A stretch of 64,000 nt of DNA from Utricularia gibba (taxonomy: Eukaryota; Streptophyta; Magnoliopsida; Lamiales; Lentibulariaceae). The stretch covers positions 248,001-312,000 of the forward strand of contig NEEC01000020.1 in assembly GCA_002189035.1 (NCBI GenBank), read 5' to 3'. The position numbers were made by a program, and so were the translations under genes. The notes beneath the pieces are model-generated. The model worked only from the letters and a program-made list of their open reading frames with translations. It was not told the origin of the DNA and made no database searches. Of the stretch, positions 32,628 to 43,702 are shown piece by piece. The stretch's first letter is position 1, and each line of letters begins with the position of its first letter.

Positions 32628-34954
32628 TCAATTGAAGAACCAGCTTCTTGTCTGGAGTGCGGTCTCCTTCTCCGGTGCTAAGATTAGTCTGTCTACACGG
32701 GAGGCTGCCCACCGGCCGAAATCCGGGGAAGAGACGAGCTCCTCCAGGGCCCTTCTGGTGGACTCCTGCGTGAAGGATCTCCATTCCGACTTCTTAAACT
32801 TCCGGCGGTCTGGAACTTGATGGAATGTGGAGTAGAAGGTGGCTGATTCACAGAGCCACGCATCTGTCTTGCTGGTTGAACCTGCAAGGGGAACACACAG
32901 CTGATGCACCAGATTATGGTTCCCGACAAAGTTTCCAGATGTCGAAAAGGAAGAAACCGGTGGAGGAGGTGGTGGCCGGGGAAGAAGCGGAGGAAGCACC
33001 GGCATTCCTGCCCTTCCACGTCTGCTGTTTCCTGCGAGGTTTTTCGTGTTACCGCCGGAGTAAAGTGATCCCATTGCAGTCGCCTATCTCACCTGTAAAC
33101 CCGGGCAACGCCCTTTGGGTTGAAAACTCGCCGCAAGAGGGAAGAAAGAGTGATCCCACACATCAAGAACTCCGTTGCCAACAATGGATCTAAGCAACTC
33201 TGCATCACATACAAGTGATCGATCCCGTTCGAGAAGGAATGGAGGGAATCTGGAGAGGAAACGAACCAGAAGAATCATCACAGACGACACAATGCGGATG
33301 CACCAGGTGACAAAGTGGGATACACCAACATCTATGGATCCATCCTCGTGGAGAACAACTCTACGGACAGCCCAAAACCCAACGAATGCTCCAACGATTA
33401 CCATCAGGACAAAGAGGAGCACTCCCAGCTGAAATACATGAAGGCAGTCCATCACTCAGAATCTATGTCTAGAAAGAAGATTGGAGAGCTCAAGGATCTT
33501 GGCTTACAGGATGGTGAAAATGGTGGGATATTCCAATTTCTGCGAGTATGGTTCGAATCAAACTTGGGATAAAGCGAAGAAGATAAGATCCCAGACCAAC
33601 CTGAAGGTGGGTAGAAAGGAGTGTTCATGTAAAACCTCAGAAAAGTTGGAAGTTAGAAGCTGATTCATGAACTGCATACCACAAATGAGTACAATATTAT
33701 CGCCATCGAGCTCCGTCCAGCTGGGAGGACCTTCATTCCCTGAAGAAAAATGTCTATAAGCACAGCTGAGATGCAACACTGTTGTTGAGATGTTAGAGTT
33801 AAAATTTTAGATACCTGAAAAAGGATCATTAATATGACCAGCAGAATCCCTATTGTCATTGCACCAGAGTAGTAGAAAACCAGAGACTCACTGAGAAGGG
33901 GAGCCATGGTCATGAGAACCATACCAGAAGCCAGGAACACCATCCTGTGTGGGTAAAGCTCTGAAAGAGAACCGATCTCAGAGTCAAAGGAAGACTTGTT
34001 AAATTGAATTGTTCAAGAAAAAAGAGAAGTGGTAAACTTGAAAAGAATGAAGCACAAGTTCATGGAAAATAAACCTTCTTCAAGAGACACCTGAAGACTG
34101 CTTGTGTAAGACTTTGGAATCCTCAAGTCTAAGATTTTGTTGTCATAAGGAGACATGAGTTTGGCCCAGAATCCATTGTTGAGTTTTTCCCAATGATCAT
34201 GAGGACACATCCCTACCCCAAGAGATGAATTCCTGCAAAGAACAATCTTGCTATCATAAGAAAGCTTGTTTAATATTCCTGCAAAGAACAATCTTGCTAG
34301 AAGGTGATCCTCGTCCATGAGTGTTGGTTTAATATCAACATTACCTGTGGAAACAGACCTCGATTTTCGGTGGCCGGCCAGTATGGTTCATACATTCCAC
34401 TTTCACTTTGACAGAATGAGCAAACTTGTCCAAATTCCTTATTCTTGGGAAACCATAAATCCCAACCCTTGCGCATTTTGACAGTACCCACGCTTCGCTC
34501 CTGGAGACTCTTCAACCATCAAGGTTTCAGACACCTCCAATGTTTTATTCCCGGAAACATCTGAGCAAGTGGTCACAACAATCGATTATAACTAAAATCA
34601 ATCATACTAAAGTAACTCAACCAAGAGACAGTAACAACCCATCAAACTCAACATGCTCCTGAGAGCACATTCGGTCCCAACCCCAAGAACAGCAAAATCC
34701 AATGCTGGATTCCACAACCCAAATCAAAGCCATTTTTTCATCTCCAAGAGCAAACAAACAAACGGGGAGACAACATTATTCACTCGAGACCCGGAACACC
34801 AGGAGACGCTCAAGTGGTTAAGCAGACAATCCAAGAATCAAGAAAAGCTTTTTTCACCTAACGAGTACTCCGAAGCAGGCATAGCCCATGAAAGATACGA
34901 GGAAAAGGCTACAAGAAACGACAGAAGAAGAGCCACTGCAGTAACTCTCCTCAT
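32628..34954 (-). CDS. NEMP-family nuclear envelope protein, PNET2-like (DUF2215), with an apparent frame break
   Basis: Ten exons chain from the ATG at 34954: 34858-34954, 34345-34560, 34075-34232, 33815-33960, 33680-33739, 33508-33600, 33267-33428, 33093-33199, 32958-33031 and 32628-32881. A cleavable signal peptide (MRRVTAVALLLSFLVAFSSY) leads to a lumenal domain (LEVSETLMVEESPGAKRG, then RVGIYGFPRIRNLDKFAHSV, KIEVCFHRNSSLGVGM). Several membrane helices follow (MVLMTMAPLLSESLVFYYSG, LLVILMILFQ, LLFVLMVIVGAFVGFWAV). The basic C-terminal tail includes FYSTFHQVPDRRKF and LVSSPDFGRWAA. This is the PNET2/NEMP architecture of inner nuclear membrane proteins. Within exon 2, near 34487, the frame shifts by one base. 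The exon sum is 1367 nt and becomes 1368 with one added base. Confidence 0.85.
34229..34299. repeat. 25-bp direct repeat duplicating a splice acceptor
   Basis: An identical 25-mer (beginning ATTCCTGCAAAGAACA) occurs at 34229-34253 and again at 34275-34299. On the gene strand each copy carries a TTCTTTGCAG acceptor. The copy at the true exon 3 border is 34229-34253. Confidence 0.9.
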
Positions 34955-35912
34955 TGCTTCCGGTCGTTGGCCGAATCCCCAGAGCAACCGCACGACACCC
35001 CTCCGCCAATACCGCACACCTTCTCCTCCAATAATTGATAATTAAAATAAAATATTTTGTAGTAGAATATTTTAAATGTTTCTAATTTATTCCATATTAT
35101 TTTTTTTATTAAATAGGTTTTTTTTATAAAAAGAGTTTTCAAACAAAATTTACAAAAAAAATCTAATTTATTCCACCTAAAAAGGTCTACCAAACATATA
35201 ACAATTGGTTGTAATAGGGTTTTAATATTCATAAATCTTATTTAGTAATCAATTTTATATGAATATTACATTATATTAGGTTTAAAATAAAATTTAAATA
35301 AAAATAAGAAATTATATATTTTATTTAAATGTGTATATTATATTATGCTAATTAAGAGATGAAGTAATACATCATGATAGGACTTAGAATTGTGATCAAT
35401 TCCAAACGGTTATCTTGAATCATTTATTCATAAATCATGGTTAATAATCAACTTTTGTTTCAATTTTATTTCGATACCAGATTCTTAAACCTTGAACCTA
35501 ACTAAACTACAATTGAATCGCATGGTTTCGGATCAAAATAAGAATCGAAAACCTTGAATTGAACTAGAACCGAAACCGTATGAGATTTTAATTGAAAATC
35601 ATATATGATTTTAGAACCTAACTAAAAGAGAATATTTTTTTTAAGTTTATAATATATGATTTTAATTGTATAAGTTCCTCAAAAGCTACTTCTTTTGGAT
35701 AAGAAGAGCTCACAATTAAGATAAAGATACGGGAATAATAATATTACACATACAAATATTATTATTATATAATAAGTTGTAAGGGTCATTTTCATTCTCC
35801 TTTTGAAATCGATCTTTATAATAGTCATAACTCGTCACTCCCACGTACCACGACATTCAGAGGGCATTACCCACCCAAATTCCTTTCTCAAGAATCTGAT
35901 CTCGGGGCACAC
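34955..35912. other. AT-rich divergent promoter region (PNET2-like / HD-Zip II)
   Basis: No gene is supported. Bases 35040-35800 are extremely A/T-rich. A TTTATAATAG stretch at 35814-35823 is a candidate TATA box about 90 bp before the HD-Zip ATG. Confidence 0.5.
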
Positions 35913-36736
35913 ATGGGATTCGATGATTCCTGCCTTGTCTTGGAGCTGGGGATCGGCCCGGATCGTCGGAATCGATACCGGGAAGCGTCGTCGGTGGAGA
36001 AAAGAGCGCAGGAACAGGGGAGTGGGGGCTCCTGGGCATCCTCGAGAATCAGCGATGAGGACGACCGGGGATCCTACGCCCGGAAGAAGCTGCGGCTGAG
36101 TAAGAATCAGGCCTCCCTTCTGGAAGAAAGCTTCGGTCGGCATAGCTCCCTCACCCCGGTAAAGTTTAGAATACAGCTTATTGCCCATCTGCACTTTCTG
36201 ATATCAGTTTGATCTGATTCTGGTGTCAGATGCTGAAGCAAGAGCTAGCGCGCGAGCTGATTCTTACTCCACGCCAGGTCGAAGTTTGGTACCAGAACCG
36301 ACGAGCCAGGTTCGTAATTTCTTTGTGTTTTTTTCGCAATGGAGATATGTGAGGATTCCGATCGCCGAATTTCAGTAGACAAAGTTTTCGCTTGCTTATC
36401 GTCGGGTTCACCAACTTCACGTCTTCTAAGCTAATTCTTTTCGTTGCCCAATTGGGTTTCTGTAGAGCGAAGCTGAAGCAAACGGAGGCGAACTGTGAGC
36501 TACTGAGGAGACTGTGCACCTCGCTGAGCGAAGAGAATCAGCGGCTGCGGAAAGAGCTGGAAGAGGTAAAGGCGGTTAAATCCGTTACTCCGCCCTTGTG
36601 CATGCAGATTCCGGCAGCCGCCATCGCGATCTGTCCCTCGTGCCAGAGGATCGGCGGCGCCACTGTCATAACGCAGAGTTCAGCCGCGACGGCGGCCAAA
36701 AGCTCCTTCACCCACACTCCGTCGGCGGCTTGCTAA
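35913..36736 (+). CDS. HD-Zip class II homeodomain-leucine zipper transcription factor
   Basis: Exons 35913-36158, 36230-36309 and 36466-36736 total 597 nt, or 198 aa. The start MGFDDSCLVLELGIG is the class II N-terminus. The homeodomain begins RKKLRLSKNQASLLEESFGR and ends PRQVEVWYQNRRAR. The leucine zipper follows at once (LKQTEANCELLRRLCTSLSE, LRKELEEVK). The C-terminus has the redox-sensing block as CPSCQRI. Two residues depart from the usual pattern: recognition-helix WFQNRRA reads WYQNRRA, and CPSCE reads CPSCQ. Class II factors are dimeric repressors or activators that bind CAATNATTG sites in shade avoidance and development. The protein is somewhat short for the class (often 200-290 aa), with a reduced N-terminal region. 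A HAT9/HAT22-like placement is likely but not certain. Confidence 0.92.
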
Positions 36737-39474
36737 TTATAATAATAATTACAATTTTCTCAATTTCCAACCGAAGCAGAGGTTCGGAGTCAATCCCGAG
36801 GCTGGCTCCCGGTTCGGATAGTGGCTCGCATAAAAAAAGGAGGTCAATCATGCGACACCCAGAAACGTGCCTTAAATTGTAAGCCTTGTATTCTATTAAC
36901 CCAATGACGCGGTATTAACTAATGAGATCCTATATTTCTAACCCGATCCGGCTCGACAGCCCGTTTTGTTGACGGGTCCGGGTCACCCGACCCCCCATAG
37001 TCCAACATATAACAATTAGTTTATTATTTCATTTTATTAAAGCAAATAAAATATCTTTCGAAAAATTACACTGAAATAATTATTACCCATTTCTCTAATT
37101 TTCTCATCACAAGAAAATTATTTCTCAATATCAAACTCTAATTACATATTATGTATATATTTTTCTATTACTTTATTATTTTGTAAAAAATAATATAAAA
37201 ACAAACACAACATAGATACTTTTTCATTTATACCCACCACCCGCTTCATAAATTTCGCACAATACATCAAATTTTGGGGCTAAACATGACATTTGACGAA
37301 ATAATGAAGATCAATTATATAAATAAAAATTGAAGATGTCGTTTTTATTGAATAATAAAGATTAAACTCGTCATTTTTTTAAATAGTAAAGATATTTAAC
37401 ATCATGACCAAATTTTTTATGGATCCCAAGTAGTTGAATTTGTTAAAATTGGATTTGAAAACACACATGATATTGAACTTGCAATTTTTTAAATTATTTC
37501 AACTAAAATACACTATTTTATTAATAATAAATTCTTTTTTATAAAAGCAATAAGAGCTTATTTGTGGCTGAATTCTAGCCACGTTGGCCGAGGCAGCGAC
37601 AGCATACAAAAATCTCGGTTTCGGATAAGGACAAAAATCCGAGGAATTGTGTGGATGTCCGAAAACTGGGCCCCACTTTCTTTCTGCTTGGTGACTCACC
37701 TACACCTCTTATTTATCCCAATAATTTTCTTTTTTTAGAATATTTCCTTAATCTTTAAATGGAAATAATCCTCTATTTGAGACATCTTTTTCTTTCAGAA
37801 AAATATTTTTAAAAAATGCAAAATATAAATTAATAGACACTTTTTATTTTCAAAAAACTACAAAAATACCTTATTTTCGTAGTCTAAATCATGTAAAAGC
37901 CCTAGGCGCGATATGGGCTTGGCCGAACGTACATTAGCCCACCGCTGTGATCGGGCTCGGGCTTGTAGATGACGTGGCCGCATATCGACCCTACGTTTCC
38001 TGCCAATTTCCCGTCAACTATGTAATTCTTATTCTAATGGCTGGGTCCCGCAAAGGTATTTCACCATTAATATTTTTGTAGACTTTTTTATTGGGCAATA
38101 TTAAAATAATTTTAATATTAATTTTACAAATAAAAGGTATTAAAAGGTGAATAATAAGAAAATAAATATTAGATTATGAATATTAGGAAAAATATATAAC
38201 ACAAATTATCAATTTTCGCAAAAAAGTAGCAATTTTTTATTTGAAAAAAATTACATGTATAATCAAACTTTTATCCAAATAATATAATTAGTACCCAAAT
38301 AATTAGTGTTTATTTAAATTATTTGAAAATCATATATAATGCAGAGGTTGGTGGGGCCTTTCCATTTTACGAAAATAAATAAATTAAATTAATAAATATT
38401 CAAACATAACTGATTTTCAAATATTTAGAATTAGTTATTTTGGACAAATCAAACATATTTGAAGGTATGTTATTTTGGTTATATTCAAAATCCAAGTTCG
38501 ATCGATCAAATGAATAAAAAAATATTAAATTTTGTTTTAAGGAATATATTAAATATTATTAAATTATTAATTATCAACATAAATATTATAACGTAATAAA
38601 ATATATTTAAATTTTAAGAATATATGTTTTCATTAATTGAAATATAAATATTTAAGTATTACACCTCCTAATTAAAAGAATATAAATTATAATTGTTTTC
38701 CACTTCAATAAATGACGCAACAATCAAGTTGAAATAATTTTTTAAACAAACTTTTTAATAAAAATAAAAGAATTTTGTATACTAAATTAAATAAAATTTT
38801 ATTTTGATTAAATATGTGAGAATAAACACACAGTATTTGGAAGGAAATAGTTACAATTACTGTAGCTAATTAAATAAATATTGAATTATAATCGAAGGAT
38901 TCTCGTCTCTAGATATGAAGCTACGGCGGACATTGAAATTGCCCTTTGACGCGAGCTCGGACATCCGCGATTGAAGGCGAATCAAGGCGTAGATCGGAGC
39001 GAGGAATTTGAATCGGCCTATGCTTCGTAGATTTGCGGCGGAGTAGACGACATTCTGGGCACCTGAGAAGCTCCCACCGTCCCATCATTTTCAGAATCTC
39101 AGATCTGTTTTTCTCTTCGCTTCGTCACTGAGGAGGAGATTGCAGTTGGTTTTTCTGGAGTTGCGAGCGCACTCGCATTTCAGTCATCTTGGTTTGGAGG
39201 TATCGCGCTTATTTAACATTCGCGATCTGTTTTCCTGTTGAGTTCTCGGTTAGATCTGTTGTGATGAAGGCTGATTGTGTGAATGTGGAGAACTGATTGG
39301 TGTTCCTTTGGTCGATAGTTTTGAGTGTCTCTGTTAGATCTGAGTGGTGCGAGGAAGATTACGAGCTTTGACAGTTTACTGGATCCTGTATGGGGAGGAA
39401 GGGTTGATGGTTGAGCATGTCACATCTCTTTGATCTTGCAGGTCCTGAAGAAGGTGGTTGACGTGAAGGGAAGC
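36737..39474. other. Long AT-rich intergenic region and 5' leader of the acidic protein gene
   Basis: Bases 36900-38900 are A/T-rich with no coding character. A GC-richer island at 37900-38050 has no frame. From about 38915 the base composition changes. Bases 38920-39200 look like a 5' UTR exon, followed by an intron from a GAG-GTATCG donor near 39201 to a CTTGCAG acceptor at 39441. Translation starts at 39475. No repeats with terminal inverted ends were found by eye. Confidence 0.5.
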
Positions 39475-40860
39475 ATGTCGAGGCAATCCCCTCGTAGGAG
39501 TGGACGCAACCAGGGGCTGAGGATGAAGCATGTGCTGCAGATAAGTGTACTGTTAGGTGTCGGAATCTGGCTGCTGTATCAACTGCAGCAACCTTTTGAA
39601 AGGCATTCAGCTGTGGAAGTTAATAAGTATTCTGAGAATGTTTCCGAGACCATCGACCTGGGACGCAAGGATCTGAAGCAGAGTGTGAGGGCAGAAGATA
39701 CTGAAGAAGACGAAGAAGAGAAGCGGGTGGAGGATCACTTGGATGAAGAACTGAACTCAGAGGACGAAAGCAAACTGGAAGCTCAGGAGCTGCAAGAGGT
39801 AGCAAATGGTTTCGGAGAGGAGAATAGCCATGGGAGAGAAGAAAACATGAATAGGGAAGGTGATGATGGGGAGACTGAGCATGTGAAACTGGAGAACGAA
39901 GACTCTGGTAGTGAGACGCATGGGCAGGAAATAACAGAAGACAACACCGAGACTCGCGAGAATGAAGGCCAGGTGATCAAGGAGAACGAGGAGGGGGATC
40001 ATCTTCTAAACAGTGATGGAGAAAAAACTGAAGGGAATGGGAGCAAAGAGGATGATACAAGCAAGGAGGCAGAGAGTGAGAAGAGTGAGGAGACAGTCGG
40101 AGAGAGCACGAGTAATGAAACTGTAACAGAAACAAAAGCGATCACGAGTGATGAAGTCAAGCAAGAAACCCAAGAAGAAGCCAACCATGATGTCCAATCT
40201 AGCGAAGTAAAGCATGAAGACAGCAATGTTTCTTTGGAAAACAAGGAAGGAAAGGATCTCGATCAAGGTAAGATTAGTGATGTAGAAGCTGAAGAGAGCA
40301 AAAAGAACTCAACTGTCGATTCAAGTTCAGTGGGCGGTCAGGAAGAAAGCAGGTATAATGAAACCATTGAAGGTGTGAAGGAGGTGACAACCGCCGGAGA
40401 AGCAGAAAAGGAGGTGGATCACGAATCTTCAGATGGATCAGGTGGAGCCGATGACCAACAGGCCAAAGTTGATGTCAACACCACAGGCATTTCGATTCCA
40501 AGCCTACCATCTAATGGAACTATCCTGAAGCAATCAGAGAAATCCAACTCGAGCGATGAGAATCCTGGTTCAGATTCAGGTGGGAAACCTGATGATGCGA
40601 ATGGGAATCACACAGCCTCAAGTGAAGGTCAGTCTGATGAATCCCAAAGAGATCCCAACCCTGACACCTCATCCAGCAGTCAAGAGATGGATGAGAAACC
40701 AAGTGCCACCGACACCAATGTACCAGAAAACCAGAACAACCAAGTTGATTCATCCAACACTTCAGTTCTCCAGGAAGAGAAAGATGCTCGAACCGACATC
40801 GAGACTCTGCCCGACTCGGGAACCGGAGACAACAGCCACCAGGAAGCCATTGCCAAGTGA
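39475..40860 (+). CDS. Highly acidic single-pass membrane protein of a plant-specific uncharacterised family
   Basis: The coding exon runs 461 codons from MSRQSPRRSGRNQGLRMKHV. A basic N-terminus and one hydrophobic segment at about residues 20-36 (VLQISVLLGVGIWLLYQLQQ) indicate a type II or signal-anchor topology. The rest is low-complexity, dominated by Glu, Asp, Ser, Asn and Thr with little aromatic content. It contains Asn-X-Ser/Thr sites and is predicted to be disordered. An N-terminus of basic residues followed by KHVLQ and a single anchor recurs in many plant proteins that annotations call dentin sialophosphoprotein-like. Function is unknown. The frame upstream of 39475 is 5' UTR beyond a splice acceptor, so the longer frame from 39430 is not used. 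Confidence 0.85.
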   Translation: MSRQSPRRSGRNQGLRMKHVLQISVLLGVGIWLLYQLQQPFERHSAVEVNKYSENVSETIDLGRKDLKQSVRAEDTEEDEEEKRVEDHLDEELNSEDESKLEAQELQEVANGFGEENSHGREENMNREGDDGETEHVKLENEDSGSETHGQEITEDNTETRENEGQVIKENEEGDHLLNSDGEKTEGNGSKEDDTSKEAESEKSEETVGESTSNETVTETKAITSDEVKQETQEEANHDVQSSEVKHEDSNVSLENKEGKDLDQGKISDVEAEESKKNSTVDSSSVGGQEESRYNETIEGVKEVTTAGEAEKEVDHESSDGSGGADDQQAKVDVNTTGISIPSLPSNGTILKQSEKSNSSDENPGSDSGGKPDDANGNHTASSEGQSDESQRDPNPDTSSSSQEMDEKPSATDTNVPENQNNQVDSSNTSVLQEEKDARTDIETLPDSGTGDNSHQEAIAK

Positions 40861-41606
40861 GAATAGCTTCTGTTTCCTTTATCTTACTCACAAGTTTATC
40901 ATTCCTTGATGGAGATTATCAAGATCATCTCTGAGAACGCAGCTATCAGCTTTTTGTTTGAACTTCAAATGTGTGACTTTTTGTATATCAATTACAAACC
41001 CTTCTCAACTTTACATGTTGCTGCCACTCTTAGGCTCCCCACCAATTAGAAACAACAGAAACCAAGGGTCGGTGTTTACATGTTTAAATATTGACTACAT
41101 TACCTTGTTTGAAATATACTTTTAAAAATCGGATATATTTGATTTTCATAATTCGATAAAATTAATTTTCACTTTTTCCTGATTCATCTTTGCATGTGGT
41201 GTCATCTAGATCAATTTGAAAAGTAACCATTCTTGTTTTTAGTGTTTGAAAAAAATAATCATCAAATATACAAAAATGAAATATAATATTTATGTGAATA
41301 ATAAATATTATTTTTGTCCGCTTTTCAAACAGTGAGAATTAATTATGAATGATTTTAAAATGAAAATAATTAAGATACTGTTTATAAAATCAGTTATTAT
41401 CATCATTTTTCCTATAAGGTTTTATTTGTTAACATTAAAAAATTAAATATTAAAGAAAATAAAAAAAAACATAATTTAAAATAATTATATTATTTTAAAA
41501 TGTTTTATTAGAAAATAGTTTCACAAACTTTACAGCAGAAAGAGTTCAACACCAGGCATTCAAATTTGCAATCTTTTGTAAATTATGAAGTGACCACGCA
41601 AAAATA
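40861..41606. other. Convergent AT-rich spacer
   Basis: This is the 3' flank of the acidic protein gene and of the WAV3-type gene. It is mostly A/T-rich and no coding frame is supported. Confidence 0.6.
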
Positions 41607-43702
41607 CTAAAATCTCGCGCTCTCTAACCCATGCAGATCGCTGACTCTATTCAACGACTTCCTCAGCTTGGCTACATTAGCAAGCCGCTCAGCTGCCCTC
41701 CAAGCCGAAGTCGGTATGAGCGGCTCGTCTTTCTCATCGGCTTGACCTCGGCCGCCGCATTTATGCCACTTGACGTTCAGCTTCGCCATCTCCGCCTCCA
41801 GTCCCCGAACGAACTCCAAGGCGGAGTCGGATCCCGAGTGAAGAAGCAGCGTGCGCGCGGAGCCCAGGATCCGGTTCGCGCCGGCGAAGTTTTCTCTCTC
41901 GGCGAGTATGCGGCTCTCCGCGACCGCGCGTGTGGTCACGAAGAGCCACCGCAGGCGCTGGATACTCCGGGTGGAGGAGACGACGGCGCGCGGACGGGGA
42001 ATAGGGAGGTGGCGCTCTTTGTCGTATGCGGTTCGCCGGGTTGATAAACCTTCGAAACAGTATCGGACGGCGAGCAGGCGGCCGGACTCGCTCAATGAGG
42101 ATGGGACTTTCAGTTCAATCAGCACTTCTCTCTCCTCCCCCGAATGGAGGGCTCCGATCCAGCACAGATTCGACCCGGAGGCGAGGAACGCGGGCTTTCC
42201 GGTATACGAGTACACGGCGGCGATTTCTGCCGGTGCGGAGCCTGCGGCAAGACTGAGCTGTATACAGAGATCCTGAACGACTTCATTTAGTAGCCCCGAG
42301 ATTCGGTCCACGAAGAACTCGCCGACGGGGACGGTGGAGCATGCACCGAGATTCACGTAGTGGACAGGGATATCTGAAATGGTGAAGCGCGTGGACGACA
42401 CTGACGGCTCGTTTGGTTGGCCATCGGAGAAGAGGAGCATAATAGCCGCGGGATTCCTCTCGCGGCGTTCTTCGATAACCTTCGCCGCTTTCTTCAGCGA
42501 GTCCGTCACGGTGGTGGCGTCACCGTCCAATGGCACGACTGCGTCGATTATCCGGCGAGCGGATCTCCGGCCCGCGGGATTCATTCTTCTGAGAGGTGTG
42601 AGGCGTTTGGATACGGCAGAGAAAGCTATAATCGACAATCGGTCGTCGGCGCCGAGCGACGCAATCACCATTCTCATCGCTTTCTTCATGAACTGAATCT
42701 TCTCGGCGTTGATCGCCTTGCTCACGTCAAGAACCGCCACCAAGTCTACCGGAACACTCCGCCGCTGCAACACCGGAGCTTTGAGTTTCAGAACAACGAC
42801 GTGGGTCTCGCTCGTCTTCCCTGAGGATACTATCGCCGCCTCCGGCAACAAAGCAATCTCCACATCTGTAGCCATCGCCGGAGCCACATTACCCTCCACA
42901 TAGAACCCGGAAACTCCTCGCATTCGTCAGATTCAGGGATGGAATTAAATCTCGCCCCTGAAGTCGGAGAATAAAGCGGCTCATCATCGTTATACGGCTT
43001 CAACGCACACATCTTCTGACTTCCGGCGACGGTGCAGCCGCTGTAAGGTTTGCTCTGGTTCAGAAGATGGAGCTCCTTCCACGTGAAGCCGCAGCTGGGG
43101 CACGTGAGCAAAGATCGCTTCTTCGCGCTAGCCGAAATGCAGGGGAAGTGAAAGCTATGGCCGCACTCCGCCGTGAATATGGCGGTTCCCTGATCGGCTT
43201 TCACTCTTTGAAGACAAATACCACACCTACTCCTCTGCAGAAAACCCCCCAAAAAAGGGGAAACTCAGAAACCATGATTACCAAATCATGAACACAAACG
43301 AAAGGAAAAGTAGAAATCTCTAACCGTCGACAGTCGGGAGATTCGTAAGCTCGATTTCAGTAACGATAGAGTCGAAGGCGACCGAGGGGACGCAGACGCC
43401 GATCCATTCCACGATCTGGGGGTCCCAAATTTGCTTTCGCAGGCAAGCTTCGCAGAACCCGACGGCGAAATGGAATACCGGTTCACCTCCTCCGCTGCCG
43501 TCGCCGGCCTGGCGGTTCTGCATCTGAGACCAAGTCCCGATCCACGCTTAGGAGTCGACGGGGTGGAAAAAAACCCAGCAAATCTGGAGTTTCTGTTTTT
43601 GGAACCGGGCTCCTCGGACCCCTCTCTGCAAACAGAGGAATCTCCTTCTTCCCGCTCCTCAGACACAGAGGTGCAGAAAGCTCTTCTCCACCCCCAAACC
43701 AT
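41607..43702 (-). CDS. WAV3/EDA40-type E3 ubiquitin ligase (RING plus von Willebrand A), with an apparent frame break
   Basis: Exon 1 (43325-43702) starts MVWGWRRAFCTSVSEE, as in Arabidopsis WAV3 relatives, and is Ser-rich. Exon 2 (41607-43234) begins with a RING finger (CGICLQRVKADQGTA, CGHSFHFPCISASA, CPSCGFTWKELHLL). Next come KPYNDDEPLYSPTSGARFN, a vWA domain (VDLVAVLDVSKAINAEKIQF, LLFSDGQPNEP, IPVHYVNLGA) and the C-terminal helical region. The frame changes near 42909: the RING frame gives ESDECEEF, and one base later the downstream frame gives SGFYVEGNVAPAM. Exons sum to 2006 nt, one short of 669 codons. Relatives control root gravitropism (WAV3) and embryo sac development (EDA40, At4g37890). 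It neighbours GRDP, as in Arabidopsis. Confidence 0.87.

Noticed and set aside
34465-34487. 20-nt GT-AG 'intron' that would repair the PNET2 frame
   Set aside because: Far below the minimum plant intron length of about 60 nt; a missing base is more likely.
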